Under the pieces are notes generated by a model. That model searched no databases. It was given only the letters and a program-made list of their open reading frames with translations, and was not told the DNA's origin. The translations under genes were made by a program, and so were the position numbers. From Pelodera strongyloides (lineage: Eukaryota; Nematoda; Chromadorea; Rhabditida; Rhabditidae): a stretch of 64,000 nucleotides of DNA. Shown piece after piece: positions 35,801 to 48,990 of the stretch; the first letter of the stretch is position 1, and every line of letters begins with the position of its first letter. The DNA lies in NCBI GenBank assembly GCA_036852015.1, contig JAANDG010000456.1, positions 1 to 64,000 of the forward strand, read 5' to 3'.

Positions 35801-38023
35801 CGGTCTCTCCCCTTCTATTCAGACACTTGACCAAATCCGATCGATTGAAAGGAAACAAGAAGTTCCACATGATGGTTGGTTTTTAGATTTAATTTTTATT
35901 GTTTTGTTGTAGTTTTTTCCTTCATTGGTCTTCCGGTTCCGACCCATTTGACACATATTGCGTTTTTGTATAGCGGGGCCCGGCTTAGCTTGTCATAAGC
36001 TGTCATAACTGTTCAACCGATTAGGTAGCCCCGTGGCACTGTTGTGAATTTTGTTATTCTCAGAAAAAACACCCGTACAGCGTGACCGAACAAATAATCA
36101 TTATTGAAATAAGTCATATTGTGTGGTAAGAGTGTAAATATCATGGCGTAAACTCGCTGACGAACTGACCGACGAAACCACCATCCGAATTAGTATATTG
36201 AATAAATTTGCATGGTGTTCTTGAGCCCGTAACCATAACACCGTCGCGAGAATATTAGGTATGTTGAAAATTAGAAACGTATCATAAATAGGTACACTTT
36301 CGGAAAACACTACGAATATTTGGATGGTTGTTTTGAGTTTTTCCCAACGAGTTTTATCGTTTTATGCCCTGGTAAAGATTCTTCAAAGCAAATTATCCAT
36401 GAAATATGCTTCTTGCGATCACTGCATCACTAATGTCATATCTTTATCTTTTCCCAGGTGCAATGTGCGATCTGCTATGGTCTGACCCAGAAGATACCCA
36501 GGGCTGGGGAATGAGTCCCAGAGGAGCCGGATATTTGTTTGGATCAGATGTAGTTAAGGTATTGTTATTAATTTTAAGTTACTTTGGTTTTGGTTGCTTT
36601 ATGTATTCAGCTTCTGTAAGTCTGATTTTCTGGGTTGCTGATTTGCTGTGTATAACTGACTTCCCCTTTTTTGGTCTGTAGTATTATATATTTAATATAT
36701 TTGGCGTTGTACCAAGAAGGAGATGCACACGGAAAAAAAACGAAGTATTGTGTTGCGGCTATTTCTTTGTTTAAATGTTTCTTTTCAGCAATTCTGTGAT
36801 AGTAATGGCGTGGATTTGATTTGCCGAGCGCATCAACTGGTAATGGAAGGATATAAGGTGAGATTTGAGATTGAAGTTTATTTAATTTATATTCTAGACT
36901 AGATAATAATATTTGTGTTTTTGTTGCGTTACTGTGCCGGCAGTCGACGAGTTGAATTCAGTAGCATATTGTGAATTTGTGGATGTTTCAGTGTATGTAT
37001 ATTGTCATTCATTGTACAATTATTTGCTGGTAGTTAACGCATTTGGCTTTTATACTATGATCAATCGCTTCCGTTTATTTATTCATCGCAGCGTTATGTT
37101 TCAGTGTAGGTATATTAAAGCGAAATACCGGCCGGTTTTTGAAACGTGTCCGGTACATCAGCATTCCTATGCAGCATATGTAAATGAACATAAATTAAGA
37201 TAAAAAATCGAGCTAAATTCGAGCAAATTACCATAAATAAGTAAGAATTCAGTTGTCCGCGATGCGTTTCAAAAACCGGCCGGTATTTCACTTTAAAGGT
37301 ATTGTAAGGGCGCGTTTAAGATGGCCGAAAGAAAGAAAAAAATGCGTTTTCGGCCGTTCAGGTTGGGCGAAAAGAAAACTTTTGAAAGACAATGCAAAAA
37401 CAAGAGACGCAGACAAAACCCGAAAAAAATTACTTTTTTTTTTTTTTTTTTATTAAAACTTTTCTTTTCGGCCATCCTGAACGGCCGAAAACGCATTTTT
37501 TTTCTTTCTTTCGGCCATCTTATACGCGCCCTAAGTAACCAGAGTTTGTTGGTTTCCGAAAACTACGTGTGCTATTGAAGTGGTAGTATATGTGAAACAG
37601 ATTTGATGGTATTTGTGTGTGTGTGCGTTTCTGGTATATTAACTACTTTTTGTGACATGTATTTTAAATTATAAACAAGTATTTGCAGTGGCACTTCAAC
37701 GAAACGGTCCTCACCGTCTGGTCGGCTCCGAATTACTGTTACCGCTGCGGTAATGTAGCGGCGATTCTGGAATTGGACGAAGATATCAATAAGGAATTCA
37801 CGATCTTTGAAGCGGCACCACAGGTAAGGAGTCTTTTTTTTTAAATATTTTTGTTGATAGTTTGTGTATTTATTCTAAAATGGGTGTGATTTCTGGTGAA
37901 TTATTATGTGTGCGATTGCTCTGTGTAAAGTTATTGATACATTTTCTGGTGCGCTAGTAATATTGTGCTTATATAGCCCTCATGGTAAGGAATGTATTAT
38001 GTAAATATTATTTACTGCCATTC

Positions 38024-38060
<37 letters not shown>

Positions 38061-38122
38061 TATAATTTCAGGAAAATCGTGGAGCTCCTGCGAAAAAGCC
38101 CCAGCCCGACTATTTCTTGTAA
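32854..38122 (+). CDS. pph-4.1: serine/threonine protein phosphatase 4 catalytic subunit
   Basis: Eleven exons: 32854-32936, 33248-33371, 34130-34180, 34394-34495, 34909-34971, 35327-35437, 35784-35874, 36458-36558, 36789-36857, 37689-37823, 38072-38122. All junctions GT-AG and in phase; 326 residues (human PP4C has 307; the excess is at the N-terminus). Metal-binding motifs are complete: GDIHG (72-76), GDFVDRG (100-106), RGNHE (131-135). PP4-specific stretches include [47 protein letters not shown] and a C-terminal DYFL, which is methylated in this family. The first exon has its own acidic/Ala N-terminus ending IADLDR. The start is fixed by an in-frame TAG directly before the ATG, which may be part of a trans-splice acceptor. 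Known role: PP4 acts with regulatory subunits at centrosomes and in meiotic and DNA-damage control. Its 831-bp intron at 36858-37688 carries two palindromic elements. Confidence 0.97.
34973..35026. repeat. (ATT)n microsatellite
   Basis: Interrupted ATT run starting one base after the donor of the PP4 exon at 34909-34971. Confidence 0.85.
37115..37298. mobile_element. TTAA-ended MITE, family A, copy 5
   Basis: Left TTAAAGCGAAATACCGGCCGG, right CCGGCCGGTATTTCACTTTAA; about 184 bp, in the PP4 intron 36858-37688. Confidence 0.9.
37307..37532. mobile_element. palindromic MITE, family D (AGGGCGCGTTTAAGATGGCC)
   Basis: Left end AGGGCGCGTTTAAGATGGCC and right end GGCCATCTTATACGCGCCCT; inner arms carry AAAAAAATGCGTTTTCGGCC and its complement. 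Sits only 8 bp from the family A copy in the same intron. A relative is at 61718-61810. Confidence 0.9.
38024..38060. repeat. (AAT)n microsatellite beside a splice acceptor
   Basis: Twelve or so AAT units ending 12 bp before the exon-11 acceptor of the PP4 gene. Confidence 0.95.
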
Positions 38123-39814
38123 AGAGGAAAAGAGGAGAAATCTGTACGTCCAACTTTTGTTTTCGTTAATTTGTTAATTATCTTTTCCATGAATTCAATT
38201 CTGCATTAAATATTTATTTCATCCAGTATTATTGCCTTCGACTTGCTTTCTAGAACACTAAACACTTGGATCGAGTCATTTCAATTTACATGATACAGTA
38301 GTATCATTAGAGTAGAGCAATTATGTGTATTCATTCTATGCTCTGCATGCTCATTGTCGGCGACGCATATTTTTTATTTGAATTTCTTTACCGCCTTTCT
38401 TAAGCATTGATCTTTTGCCAATGAATTTTACAATCACAAATATTCGCCTTATTTTTTTAGTGATTGCATTGTGGTGCTTTTAAGAAAACATTTTTAAAGC
38501 AAAATAAGCCCATTTTTTTGAAATGCGACCGTCCGACAGTTTTTGAGTAAGCGTAAGCGGGATGCCTGACTACGACTACAAAGTACCTTTTTGTGATTTA
38601 GTTTTTTTTTGTCTTGGACGGATTAAATGTTGAACGTGATTATTGTGTAAAGTTAATTTATGATAAAAATAAGTCGCTAACTCTTCTTTCTGCCTTGGTT
38701 TTCTATCTCGAAAAGGAGCAGCGTATCCGGGTATTTATTATGCACATTACTATGATAGTTTACCTTTTAAATGTTATTTTCTGACTTATGCGACAATTGT
38801 TATTGTTTATTATAACTATAATTTGTAAGAAAGATGATTTTTTTCTTAGCCTTGTTGCCTGCTGCATTCGTTCATTTTACGGTGATTATCTTTCAAGTAA
38901 ATAGTCGCGAAACTGTTCAGCTTTACTGTGAATGGATCCTTAATTGAGCTATGATTATATCATTTATATTTATTGTTAACAATACGGTTTAAGAATGAGT
39001 AAGATTAGTTTAAGCACTGTTTATCGTTTGTTTTATTGACTGTGTTTTGTTTTCAATAAATGTCGTTTTAAACTTTTTTAATATATGGACAAGATTTATT
39101 GGTACACGATTTGTAATTAAAGTAATCGAGACTTATTATTCAAAAGTATAAAAATATGCAGAAAAAGAGGAGATCTGAGCATGTACAACTATCCATAGTG
39201 AAAATTGAATGTTGTATTGTTTTACTATATGACGGCTAATCATTCAACGGGATAAATATACAAACATATACCCATAGCGGTAGGAAATAGGTTTGTGGCG
39301 GATAACTACAGTACATATAATAGAAGTCTATCTTGGTACAGTATACGGAGTAAGTTGTCCTCACACAAAATCCATTTTGCATCAAAATATACAAGTATTG
39401 AAGAAAGAAGTGATGGGAATGTTCAACTATAGTGACCAGATATGTAAATTAGGCAGTTTCCAATTTGGGAATTGTTAGGCAATATGGAACAAATTAGGCA
39501 GTTTTGTAATTTAGGCACTACATGTACAGGATATTGAACTTTACGGGCAAACAGTATCACCTCACTACTACTTTTGTTTACGATGAAATATTCCACCCGA
39601 GCTACGCAAATATTCGACAAAGTATTTAAGACTACGGTAATCTATGTACTAACGATATTTGGACATTAGCTTATGTAAGGTACGGTAGTTTAAAGGGTAA
39701 CCCTGATTTACAAAGTGGGTGGTATGCATCGGAAACTTTTGGAATTCTGCAATAATATTAGTTGGTTCGAGCTTTTTCAAGCTATCGAAAAGATGAAATA
39801 TAGTGTATCGTTGA
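38123..39814. other. 3' regions of PP4 and tyrosinase (convergent)
   Basis: Convergent stop codons 1.7 kb apart. An AATAAA at 39055-39060 on the plus strand could serve PP4, which would imply a 3' UTR of about 950 bases; nearer signals may exist. No other gene seen. Confidence 0.5.
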
Positions 39815-42800
39815 CTATACCCTTCTTCTTCTAACCGCGCGCAGTTTCTCCATTATTTCTGGCTCATCGGAACCGGAAATCTGACGGATCAGCTTGTCGG
39901 TAACGGGTACGGGAATCACCTGCAAAGAGAGAGAGTTTGTTACGGTATTACTATGTGATATTAAGTATTACGATCCTCAAAGATAAAGGTCATGTTAGGG
40001 GGTTACTACGGTGCCATGTCATATATGATATATCATATGTATATCTAGGAAGTTTTTAGGATAGCTATGCACGAGCACATATAAGGACAACGGATGGCTA
40101 TGAATGCTTACTACGGTATCGTCTTCAACGGATCGAAAGTTGAGTGAGGGTTTGAGAAAATACTGTATCTTATTTGTTTCTACTGTGTGATCTACAGTAG
40201 AACCCCATAAGATACAGTATTCTCAAATCCTCAATTAACTTGTTTTACTTCTAATGTAAGTTCAATGGATACCTTTCCGTTTTTGAAGCACACAGATTCC
40301 CTTGTATGGGAGCATAATTGACAAGTTTGACGGCAATTTTCCTTCATGAATTCAGAAGAAAGACCGGCACACATTCCGTGCTCACGCCAGAGATTACATT
40401 GCAGGTGACGATCCGAGCATACTGTAATTGATTAGTGTTATGATCAGGAAAGGTCAGGTAAGGAACAGGAACAGCACCGGTGCGTTTTTTAGATTCACAT
40501 AAAAATTATGGAATTTTGTAGCCAATTTTGTAGCCCAGTTCACCAAAACTAATTATTCTGCGAGCTTTTAGCTCCTGCCTTGGGCACGCTAATGGTCAGC
40601 TTAGATAACAATATCTACAGCGTTTACGCAGTTATTTACAGGTGTTGCAAAACCAATGGACCAGGCCTGATTCGAACCTTCTTGAGCTTTGTTTAGGTTC
40701 CGAATTCGATAATTGAAACCCTTACCTGCTGTAACATTGTACTGTGGTGCACAGAGAGAGCAACTAGCTGGGCAGTAGACAGACATGTACTCTGGTTGTC
40801 TGAGACATTGACCCTGACGAGCCCATCCATCGCAGCACTGGTGTCGGTTGTGGCAGTCCACGAATAGGTCGGCGGCCATCTAAAAGTACGATAGTCGGGT
40901 TACTGTAACTTATCATCTGGACCTGGAGCCTGTTAGTTGAAGATTACACTACACGGCCCCAGATGACTGAGACCCTTGGCGTAGGTAGAAAATATGCATA
41001 TGCTGTCGCAGACGAAGATCTTGCCTCTAGTCAAAAGTAAAAAGAATTTTCCCTAAATAGTCTCCGAGAAAACTAATGCCCAACCATGTGGTGATATAAA
41101 CCGAGAGTAGAATATTGGTCTCCTCGACGGGGAAGAATCTAACGTAACGTACGTTACATCAAACTTATCCTTCAGAATTCCAAGAATTGTACGTTTCAAG
41201 TCAATAGTAAAATAACCAGAATATATCCATGGTTGCTCAGTCTAGTTCTTCTACAACCTCGTGATCATTATACTATTGCTTTGCCTTGGTGGAGATGTAG
41301 TGGCTAACCCCTTACTATCGGTCACACCCCCACCAAGCCAAGGATGAAAACCCTAGTAGCTGGGTAGTAACGCTGGCGGACTAAAATCGGCTTCCCGGGC
41401 AGGTTGGCCACAGGGTTGGCCTTAAAATTGGCCTGGAAGACCCCTGCACCGTTTCTGCGGATTTCCGTTGATTTAACGTAGTCCAGTTTACCTTTTTTAT
41501 CTTTATCTCTTACCTTATGCACGACCTTCTTGTTTACTAGGGCGTGTTCTGCAGTGAGGCCTTCCAACGGAATCGGACTCGTTTTATTCGAAGAAGCGGT
41601 CTTTGCAGCAGCCATTCTCATCTGAACATTTGCTGATTTAATACTAAACTGATCTGGGACGGATCTTGCTCTTGCAAGATCGATCCGTCGTGTTATCTTC
41701 ATAGCTGAGAGGAATGCCAAGCATAGGCTGGTGGTGTTTTTCGAAGGCGTGTGTAAATCAGTAAATCAAAGAATTATCGATCAATTTTTGTTATGTTAAT
41801 TTAAAAGATAAATGGTGGATTAACTGTTAGTATAAAAACGACACAAAATTAGTTGAATCCTGAAAATGTTAGGATAAAAGGGTATTGTCTGATTGGGTTC
41901 CGCTGCGATTTAGTGATGTTACGGTTGTGCGATGCCAGAGTACTGTATTGTGATATAAGGCCACTCCATCTGCCCCGGGTGTTTTTGATGGGCTTACTGG
42001 AAAGGCTCCCATATCGAAGTCGTAGTCAGGTTCTTCCTCTAGTTCCATGAATTGCGGGCCTGCGAAGACTTGCGGGCCTACTACGGGCCTTTGAGCTTGC
42101 TGAGCGGGCCTTCGAGGGGCCATTGTAGGCCTCGGTGCGGCTTGCGGGTTTTGTGCGGCCGCCTATACATTCAATCGGTATAACACGTGGTTTTGAAACG
42201 AAAGCTGAACATCTGCACTCCATGTTTGCATATGTGGAACGTAACACTATTGAATTTGAAGAAGCAGTTGTCCTTGGTTTGTTTCACAAACCACGTGCCA
42301 TACCGCTTTAAAATGGCTTGTACAAAACAGAAGATAATGATAAATAAATAAACGTAAACCGACCAGAGCAGAGCGATATATGCTTGGTGGAAAAGAGACA
42401 GATTATTACAGAGATTATACCTGACGACCATATCTTTCCACCAAAGAAAAAGGTTGCAAAACGAGATAATTGAACACCAAGCCCGAGAAAACATACCCAG
42501 ACCCGCAATAATAAATAGGTTATTTGAATCATGTATGAATCTATTAGGGGCACATATTTCCACCGCACTATATGAAACTTCGCACAGTCCCCGGTCAAAA
42601 TGGAGTGCACCACAGCCGGGCGGCGACGGCGCCAGAGATGCGCGAGAAGGTTCACAGGGAAACACTCTCTTACTACGATGCTACAGCTACGATGACATGC
42701 TAGAAGTTTTACGCTCTATTCTAGAAGATGGACACAGTACTGTAACTAGCTACATACTACAAAGTACAATATAAGAATTTAGGGCATGAACGCCACGGTA

Positions 42801-45800
42801 CAAAACCGACGCGTAACTGTGACTTTAAATTTAAACTTAAACCCACCGAGAATTGGCATCTTCCAAACCAGCACCTTCCTCTATAACAGGCATTGAACAT
42901 TTCGAATCCACGGCAGATACCACCGGGCTTGATCTGGAAATTGGAATATTATTTGAATACCGGCTCACCAACTCGCAAGAAGTAAATAGCTTATTGATTT
43001 TTTTTCGTGAGCGTCACCTTTTAATCTTTGTAACTTTGAGCATTATGCCTGGTGAGTTCCGTGTATTTGCTTATTTTTCCTGACAATGATATAACTATCT
43101 TTGTACAAAACCTCTCGTCTCAACATGGACGTGGGAACCGTAAAGTCCTTCTTCCGTTTCTATAAGGTACCATATGCCCTGTCCAAGTATGCGATTCGCA
43201 CTTGCGAAAATGACAAACGCCTGTCCATGTTCGAGTCAATGTCAATGACAAGGTCCCGCAGCGATTTTGCATCTAGTATGGATCTATTTCAAAATAGCAC
43301 GGAACTGAAACACTTTCGTTACGGGACCCTGTCAAACGCGGCATTCGCATGGGTTACGGTGGGCATTTGATATTCATGTAAAATGGCCTGAACATGGACA
43401 GGCATTTGTCATTTTCGCAAGTGCGAATCGCATACATGGACAGGGCAATACAGTACATCATGATAATAATCATATTTACCTTGGCAACGCAGTGAGGGAA
43501 TCCCCTAGTGTCACAGAATAGATATGGAGAACCACAGGTAGGACGCTGAGCTGAGCACGTGGCACGCGGAGCATAACGGTACATCTGATCGGTGTAGGAG
43601 TTGGACAGACCTAAATTGTGGAAGAAGTCAGCTACAGTAGTTTTTATTGTTACCGTAGCTTCTTTGTTGATTTCGCTAAAGGAGATTAGAACAAAGATTA
43701 TCAACATTTGCGTTGCAGAGAAATGGTGGTAACGATCAAAACATTAGGTTGGGAATAGCGCCGTCCGCAGGAGACAAAGCAAACTATTTTAATTGACACA
43801 AAACAAGTGCTCACCTGCAGAATTGAGTATGTAGGGGAATGGTCTCATAATAGCATTTCTGAAGTGTTGAGGGTTCGAGCAGAGCCAGTGGTCGGGAGCA
43901 TACGCCTGCAAAGGGAATAACGATAATTTGTAAAAGGGAAACAACTTTTACGCTTCTTAAAACTACCGGTCGGTTTTTGAACAGCCGGGATCGTGAACAA
44001 CTGAATTCTTACGTATTTATGTTAATTTGCTCGAATTAGCTCCAATTTTTATTCTAATTTATGGTCATTTGCATAGCATAAGAACGCTGGATTACTCGAT
44101 GGGTTTCAAAAACCGGCCGGTACTTCGCTTTAAAACAAACCGACTCTTTCCAGTACTAAAAAAATTGTGCTCGCTTCTTGAAGAAAAAATGAGATCTCTG
44201 TATGAACAAATATGTACTTTGTACATGTTTTATGATTTCTACTACAGCATAACATACAGTACTCAAACGTACTGTAATATACACATTATTGTAAGCTACA
44301 GTATCATACACCGTGTTACATTATCTTCAGTACCTGTTCAGAAAATTTCATATACACCGTGTTACATCATCTACAATCTACAGTACCTGTTCCCTGAGCC
44401 ATCTCGGCTGCTTAAGTTGTCTCCACAACTCCCAGAGGTAGTCGACGAAAGAGTGGTGCATGAAGAAGACTGGTTCATTGGCAGAAGTTGAAGGAGGTTC
44501 CATGTCTCCTCCAATCCAAAGGTGGATGTTGGAGTGCGTGTACTCGACCGCACCGTAGTTGTTACCGAACGGACAGCCTGAAGAGTTTAGGTCACACCCG
44601 TTTAATCAGTATATGTATGCCTGAACAATAGAGCTTTATTGGCAAGTCTTCGAAACCTATTTGGTTTAAATCACAAATCTTAGACTTGATTGTACGTTGG
44701 TGATTATTTGAATAATTAAGAGAATTTTGCCCAGTTCGCGCATCTTTATTTATTATGGATAACCTAGTTGTAGGATGGATTTCAGTACATTGCCCAATGT
44801 TTCTTATTTTATACGAGACCAGAAATGGAAAAGCGAATTGCAGTAAACCTACCCCATTGTGGTGCAGTGTAAGCGAGAGTGAATTCAATTGCATTCTGCG
44901 CAACAATGTTATTGATTTGCTGTTCATCGAAGAGGCGTCCCTTGCGACCGAGTTGTCTAAAATGCAGAACTAGTTGAACTATAGATCTTAATTTTCTGCT
45001 TTTTAGAGAAAACGTATTTCTCTATAATTTTTGGTCCGCTCAGTGTAGAATAACTCTCCGGTTTAGTTTCACGTTTCACGCAAGTCTGATCCTGAACAAC
45101 TAGCTACGACGTGTCCCACTGTTTCTTGGTCACTATCATATGATTGAAAGCGAACCTGTTGATGGTACTTCTTCCTTCCAAAGTCCTCCAGAAGGCAAAC
45201 GGTCCTTGGACAACATTACCCCAACCATCTGTCTCTCCTGAAATTATGAGTGATTGATAACAGCCAGTGACATAACGTTTATGTTTGTTTTAAGTATTTA
45301 TCATTGTTTATAATAAAGGTTCGAGATAAACCGCACAACTCTCCAAAATGACATCATTGTGCTCAAAACAAAAGTCGCCGTACTCAGAAATTATTATTGT
45401 TTGACTGTGAGTTTCAGAGCGAAAAAAGGACTGACTATGAGGTAAATACCATAGGATAACAGCGAACCTACCAGCGAACAGATTACTGAAGAGAATGGAG
45501 TCCCTTGGATTTGGTAGGTACCAGTCCATAACTGAGTCCCAATATGGAATGGCCACTCCTGGGTCCACCATTCGGAGAGCGATCTCGACCCTGAATTAAT
45601 TATTATTATTTTTATTTGACTTCGAGTTCTTTGGATTAATTAATTCCTAAATCGCTGAACCTTATAATGCTTGTTTTTGGAAGATCAACCCATCATCCTT
45701 CGATAAAAGGAAAGAAATAGAGGGAGTTATTTTCGTGATCCTCCTCCTTTAATTACCATCAATATTGTGCTTCAATAATTGACCCTAAATTCCGCCTGTA

Positions 45801-47219
45801 TTTACCGACTGGTATCCATTAGCCCGGACATATAAAATTAACATGAAACATATGGAATTGCACGTATTTGAATGAACTCACCTCTTCAAATATTCTCTGT
45901 GCCAAGGCAGGAAACCTGGTCCAGAATGAGCTCCGGAACCTGTTCCGACCTGAAATTTTCTTATGAGCTTTTTATCACTGAACTGATTATGTTTTGTATT
46001 TCATTTCCATCTGCGTGCTGCTGGCTAATAAATGTTCTATATGTCATTTAATCTCACTTAATCTCTCATTTAATGTCGGTTACTATAGATGTATGGGGTT
46101 TCCAAGTATCCGGACAAATTTACCGTATTTTACGACTTCGCGAGACCCATGTATTAATTTCTCATGTCAACTATTCAATACAGGGAAAATACGGCAAATT
46201 TTTCTATACTTGGAAAGGAACGCACGGTTGTTTTTGGCATACATGGAAACCCCAGTAGGCTTAACTTAGATGCAGGCATGCTTAGACAGCTTAGATGTAG
46301 AATTAGTTATAGTTTGTCTAGTCATATGAACTACAAAATAAAATGACTGACAGATAAATGTTGGGCACTCAGTCTATCGTATTCTCCGTTCCTCTTGAGA
46401 ACATTCAGTGCATTGTGCCATCTGAAAAGTTAATGCATAAAAACCTAAATAGCAGCATGACATATGTTTTTGAAGAACTCTGCTGGAGCTCTAAACACCC
46501 TTGTAGTATGTATTCAACTGTGTTACTTTGTCTGTGTGCGCCCATTCGGCAGACCTAAAATACCTATTGTTGCACATTTAAATACCGTAATCCAATTATC
46601 ATAATTACCTATTTCTCTCGTCCTCAGTCATCATACGGTACTCCTTTCTGTAGGCCATAGCGAGGGGTTGTCCAGAAGGAAGCATACATCTGCCGCCAGT
46701 CATGGTCCCCTGAAATAGATCGATGCTAATTTGGTACTAGATTAAGCTAGATCAATTCAGACAGTTCCCATCCGAGGTCCTAGATCAATTTAGCATCTCC
46801 ATTGTATTCATCCTAATAAGCCTACCAAAAGACGTGACCCTGAACAACATTTGCATAGAACCTTGAAGACTCACTTTCTTAATTTGATTATGTCATTTTA
46901 TGCATTATAAAGTAACAATTGTGGGAAAATTCGAATCACCACAAAGAAAGAAAAATACAATTCGCACCACAGCTGGTCAATGAGAATGTTTGGTTTACTG
47001 AAATTAGCTCTTTCACAATTATAAATTATAAAACCCTTGCTTGTCCTCTTCCCCACGGAGCTAACTACTACTATGCTAACCCACCGAGTAATAACAGTTT
47101 TTACAAGTTCTATGGCCTTGAATTTACTTCCTTATTGTAAAAGAGCAGGATTTACGTGTGACATGGTGATAAAAGGGTCTTTTTTTTTAGAAGGCGGTGG
47201 TGCATCAACTATACGTCCA

Positions 47220-47250
<31 letters not shown>

Positions 47251-48736
47251 ACCTAGAGTATCCTATGAAACTACATTATACCAATAAAATACAACAATGT
47301 TTGACTACAAGGTGACTCTTGTTTGGGTAAATAAGCCAGTAAATAAGCCAGTTTTGTATGTTAGGGAATACGGTTTTGGCAGTAATCAGCCAAAATCCTC
47401 TTCTTTTTTTTGCAGAAAATTCAAGAAGTTATTATACACAATGTGCCTGCCATTCTGAAGAAAACCAATCTCACCCTGAAGAACGGGCACAGACATGAGA
47501 GTGTCATACAGTCATATGGATGGTAGGCCACTTGTCCTCGGGAGCCTGGTGGTACTGGGATTGGCTGTTGCCAAACTGGACTTCCAGGAGCACGGGTGTC
47601 CTCAACTACACTGTTGCCGACCTAAAACCATTGGGATAATTAACAAAAGAACTTGTTTGAAAAAAAAATTCAGAAACAAACCGCAAGCCTGTATTTCATG
47701 ATGTGTTTTTTTCATTGGCAATTACAAATAAAATGTTCAAATATTTTTGCACGTTTCTGAATAATAATTTCTGAATAAAATTACCTGAGCTTGCCGGATG
47801 GCACGTCGTCTGGATACCGCGTCCATTTTGTAGAACTGAAAGAACTTATTATAATTTGTATTGGACAAATTCCCCCTTTCTCCCGCCCCAGGCACTCACC
47901 AGAAGCTGTTCCCACTGGGAAACCATTCTCAGTCGCTCTGGGGAAGGGTTTGAACCTTGGACATATCAAATCATGCGGCCCGTGGACGGTGCAAATCAAT
48001 CCAGAAATTGTCAACTTCTCGAAAAAGCTCCCTTTACTCATCTCTATTGTTCACTCGCATTATTTCGCATTTCGTTGAAAAGACAAAACGACAGAAAAGC
48101 ACGGAAATATTTTCCCCCAAAAAAGGTTCAAAACTGACGTCCGAAAAAAAAACTAAGTCAAGGTTTTGAAAATACGTAAATTGATTGTTGATTGTTTTCT
48201 ATTGCTTTGAGCGAATGCTTTAGGGCTCGGTGTCAAGGTTGAAAAGCACATTTCTTTTAATAGCAGCGGATATCGGGCACTGATGGCTACCAAGTTTTCG
48301 GATAGGATTTTTTATACTGAAATTACTTGGGTTCCTAAAGGTTGGAATATGGCTGCTGGACATGGCTAGAATTTGTGTGACAACTCATTAATGTTGTCTC
48401 GCTCTAGTGTCTGGTTCGACTCGGCCGCAGAATCTTGGTTTTTATTTGCATGTTTAGTTTTTTTTCATATTGAGTTAGATGTCTCTCAGAAAACATTTAT
48501 ATGCGTCACAGAATTTTTAATTTCTTTTGTGTATTAGCTCCGTTACACTTTCGAGCCCGCTCTCCCGCTCTCTCCTCCTTGTACTTTGCACTACAAATTC
48601 ACTCCTGATAGTCTTCAAATGTAATTGGAAGGTGAACGTATTTTGCTCAATGGAATGTTTACTCGCTAGTTTTTTTCTGCCTAGACTTATTTCTCTCAGC
48701 GATATCGTCTATCAAGTGAAGGTTACCGATGAAGGC

Positions 48737-48799
<63 letters not shown>

Positions 48800-48955
48800 A
48801 TAAGGAGAGAGAAAGAGAGAGATGGCCACTTACTAATATCTACTCTGAGAATGTGAAAGAACTTTTAGCTAACTTCCTGGTGTTCATTTGTCAATGTTGT
48901 AATTTGCAATTGCTCCAAAATCTGTAGCTCGTAGTTCTTGGAAAAGAAGGAGCCC

Positions 48956-48990
<35 letters not shown>

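Noticed and set aside
40726..40879. Separate ShK gene starting at the ATG directly after TTTTAG
   Set aside because: An acceptor abutting ATG could be a trans-splice site, but the exon is phase 0 and follows on from the tyrosinase Cys-rich exon, a known domain order in nematode tyrosinases.
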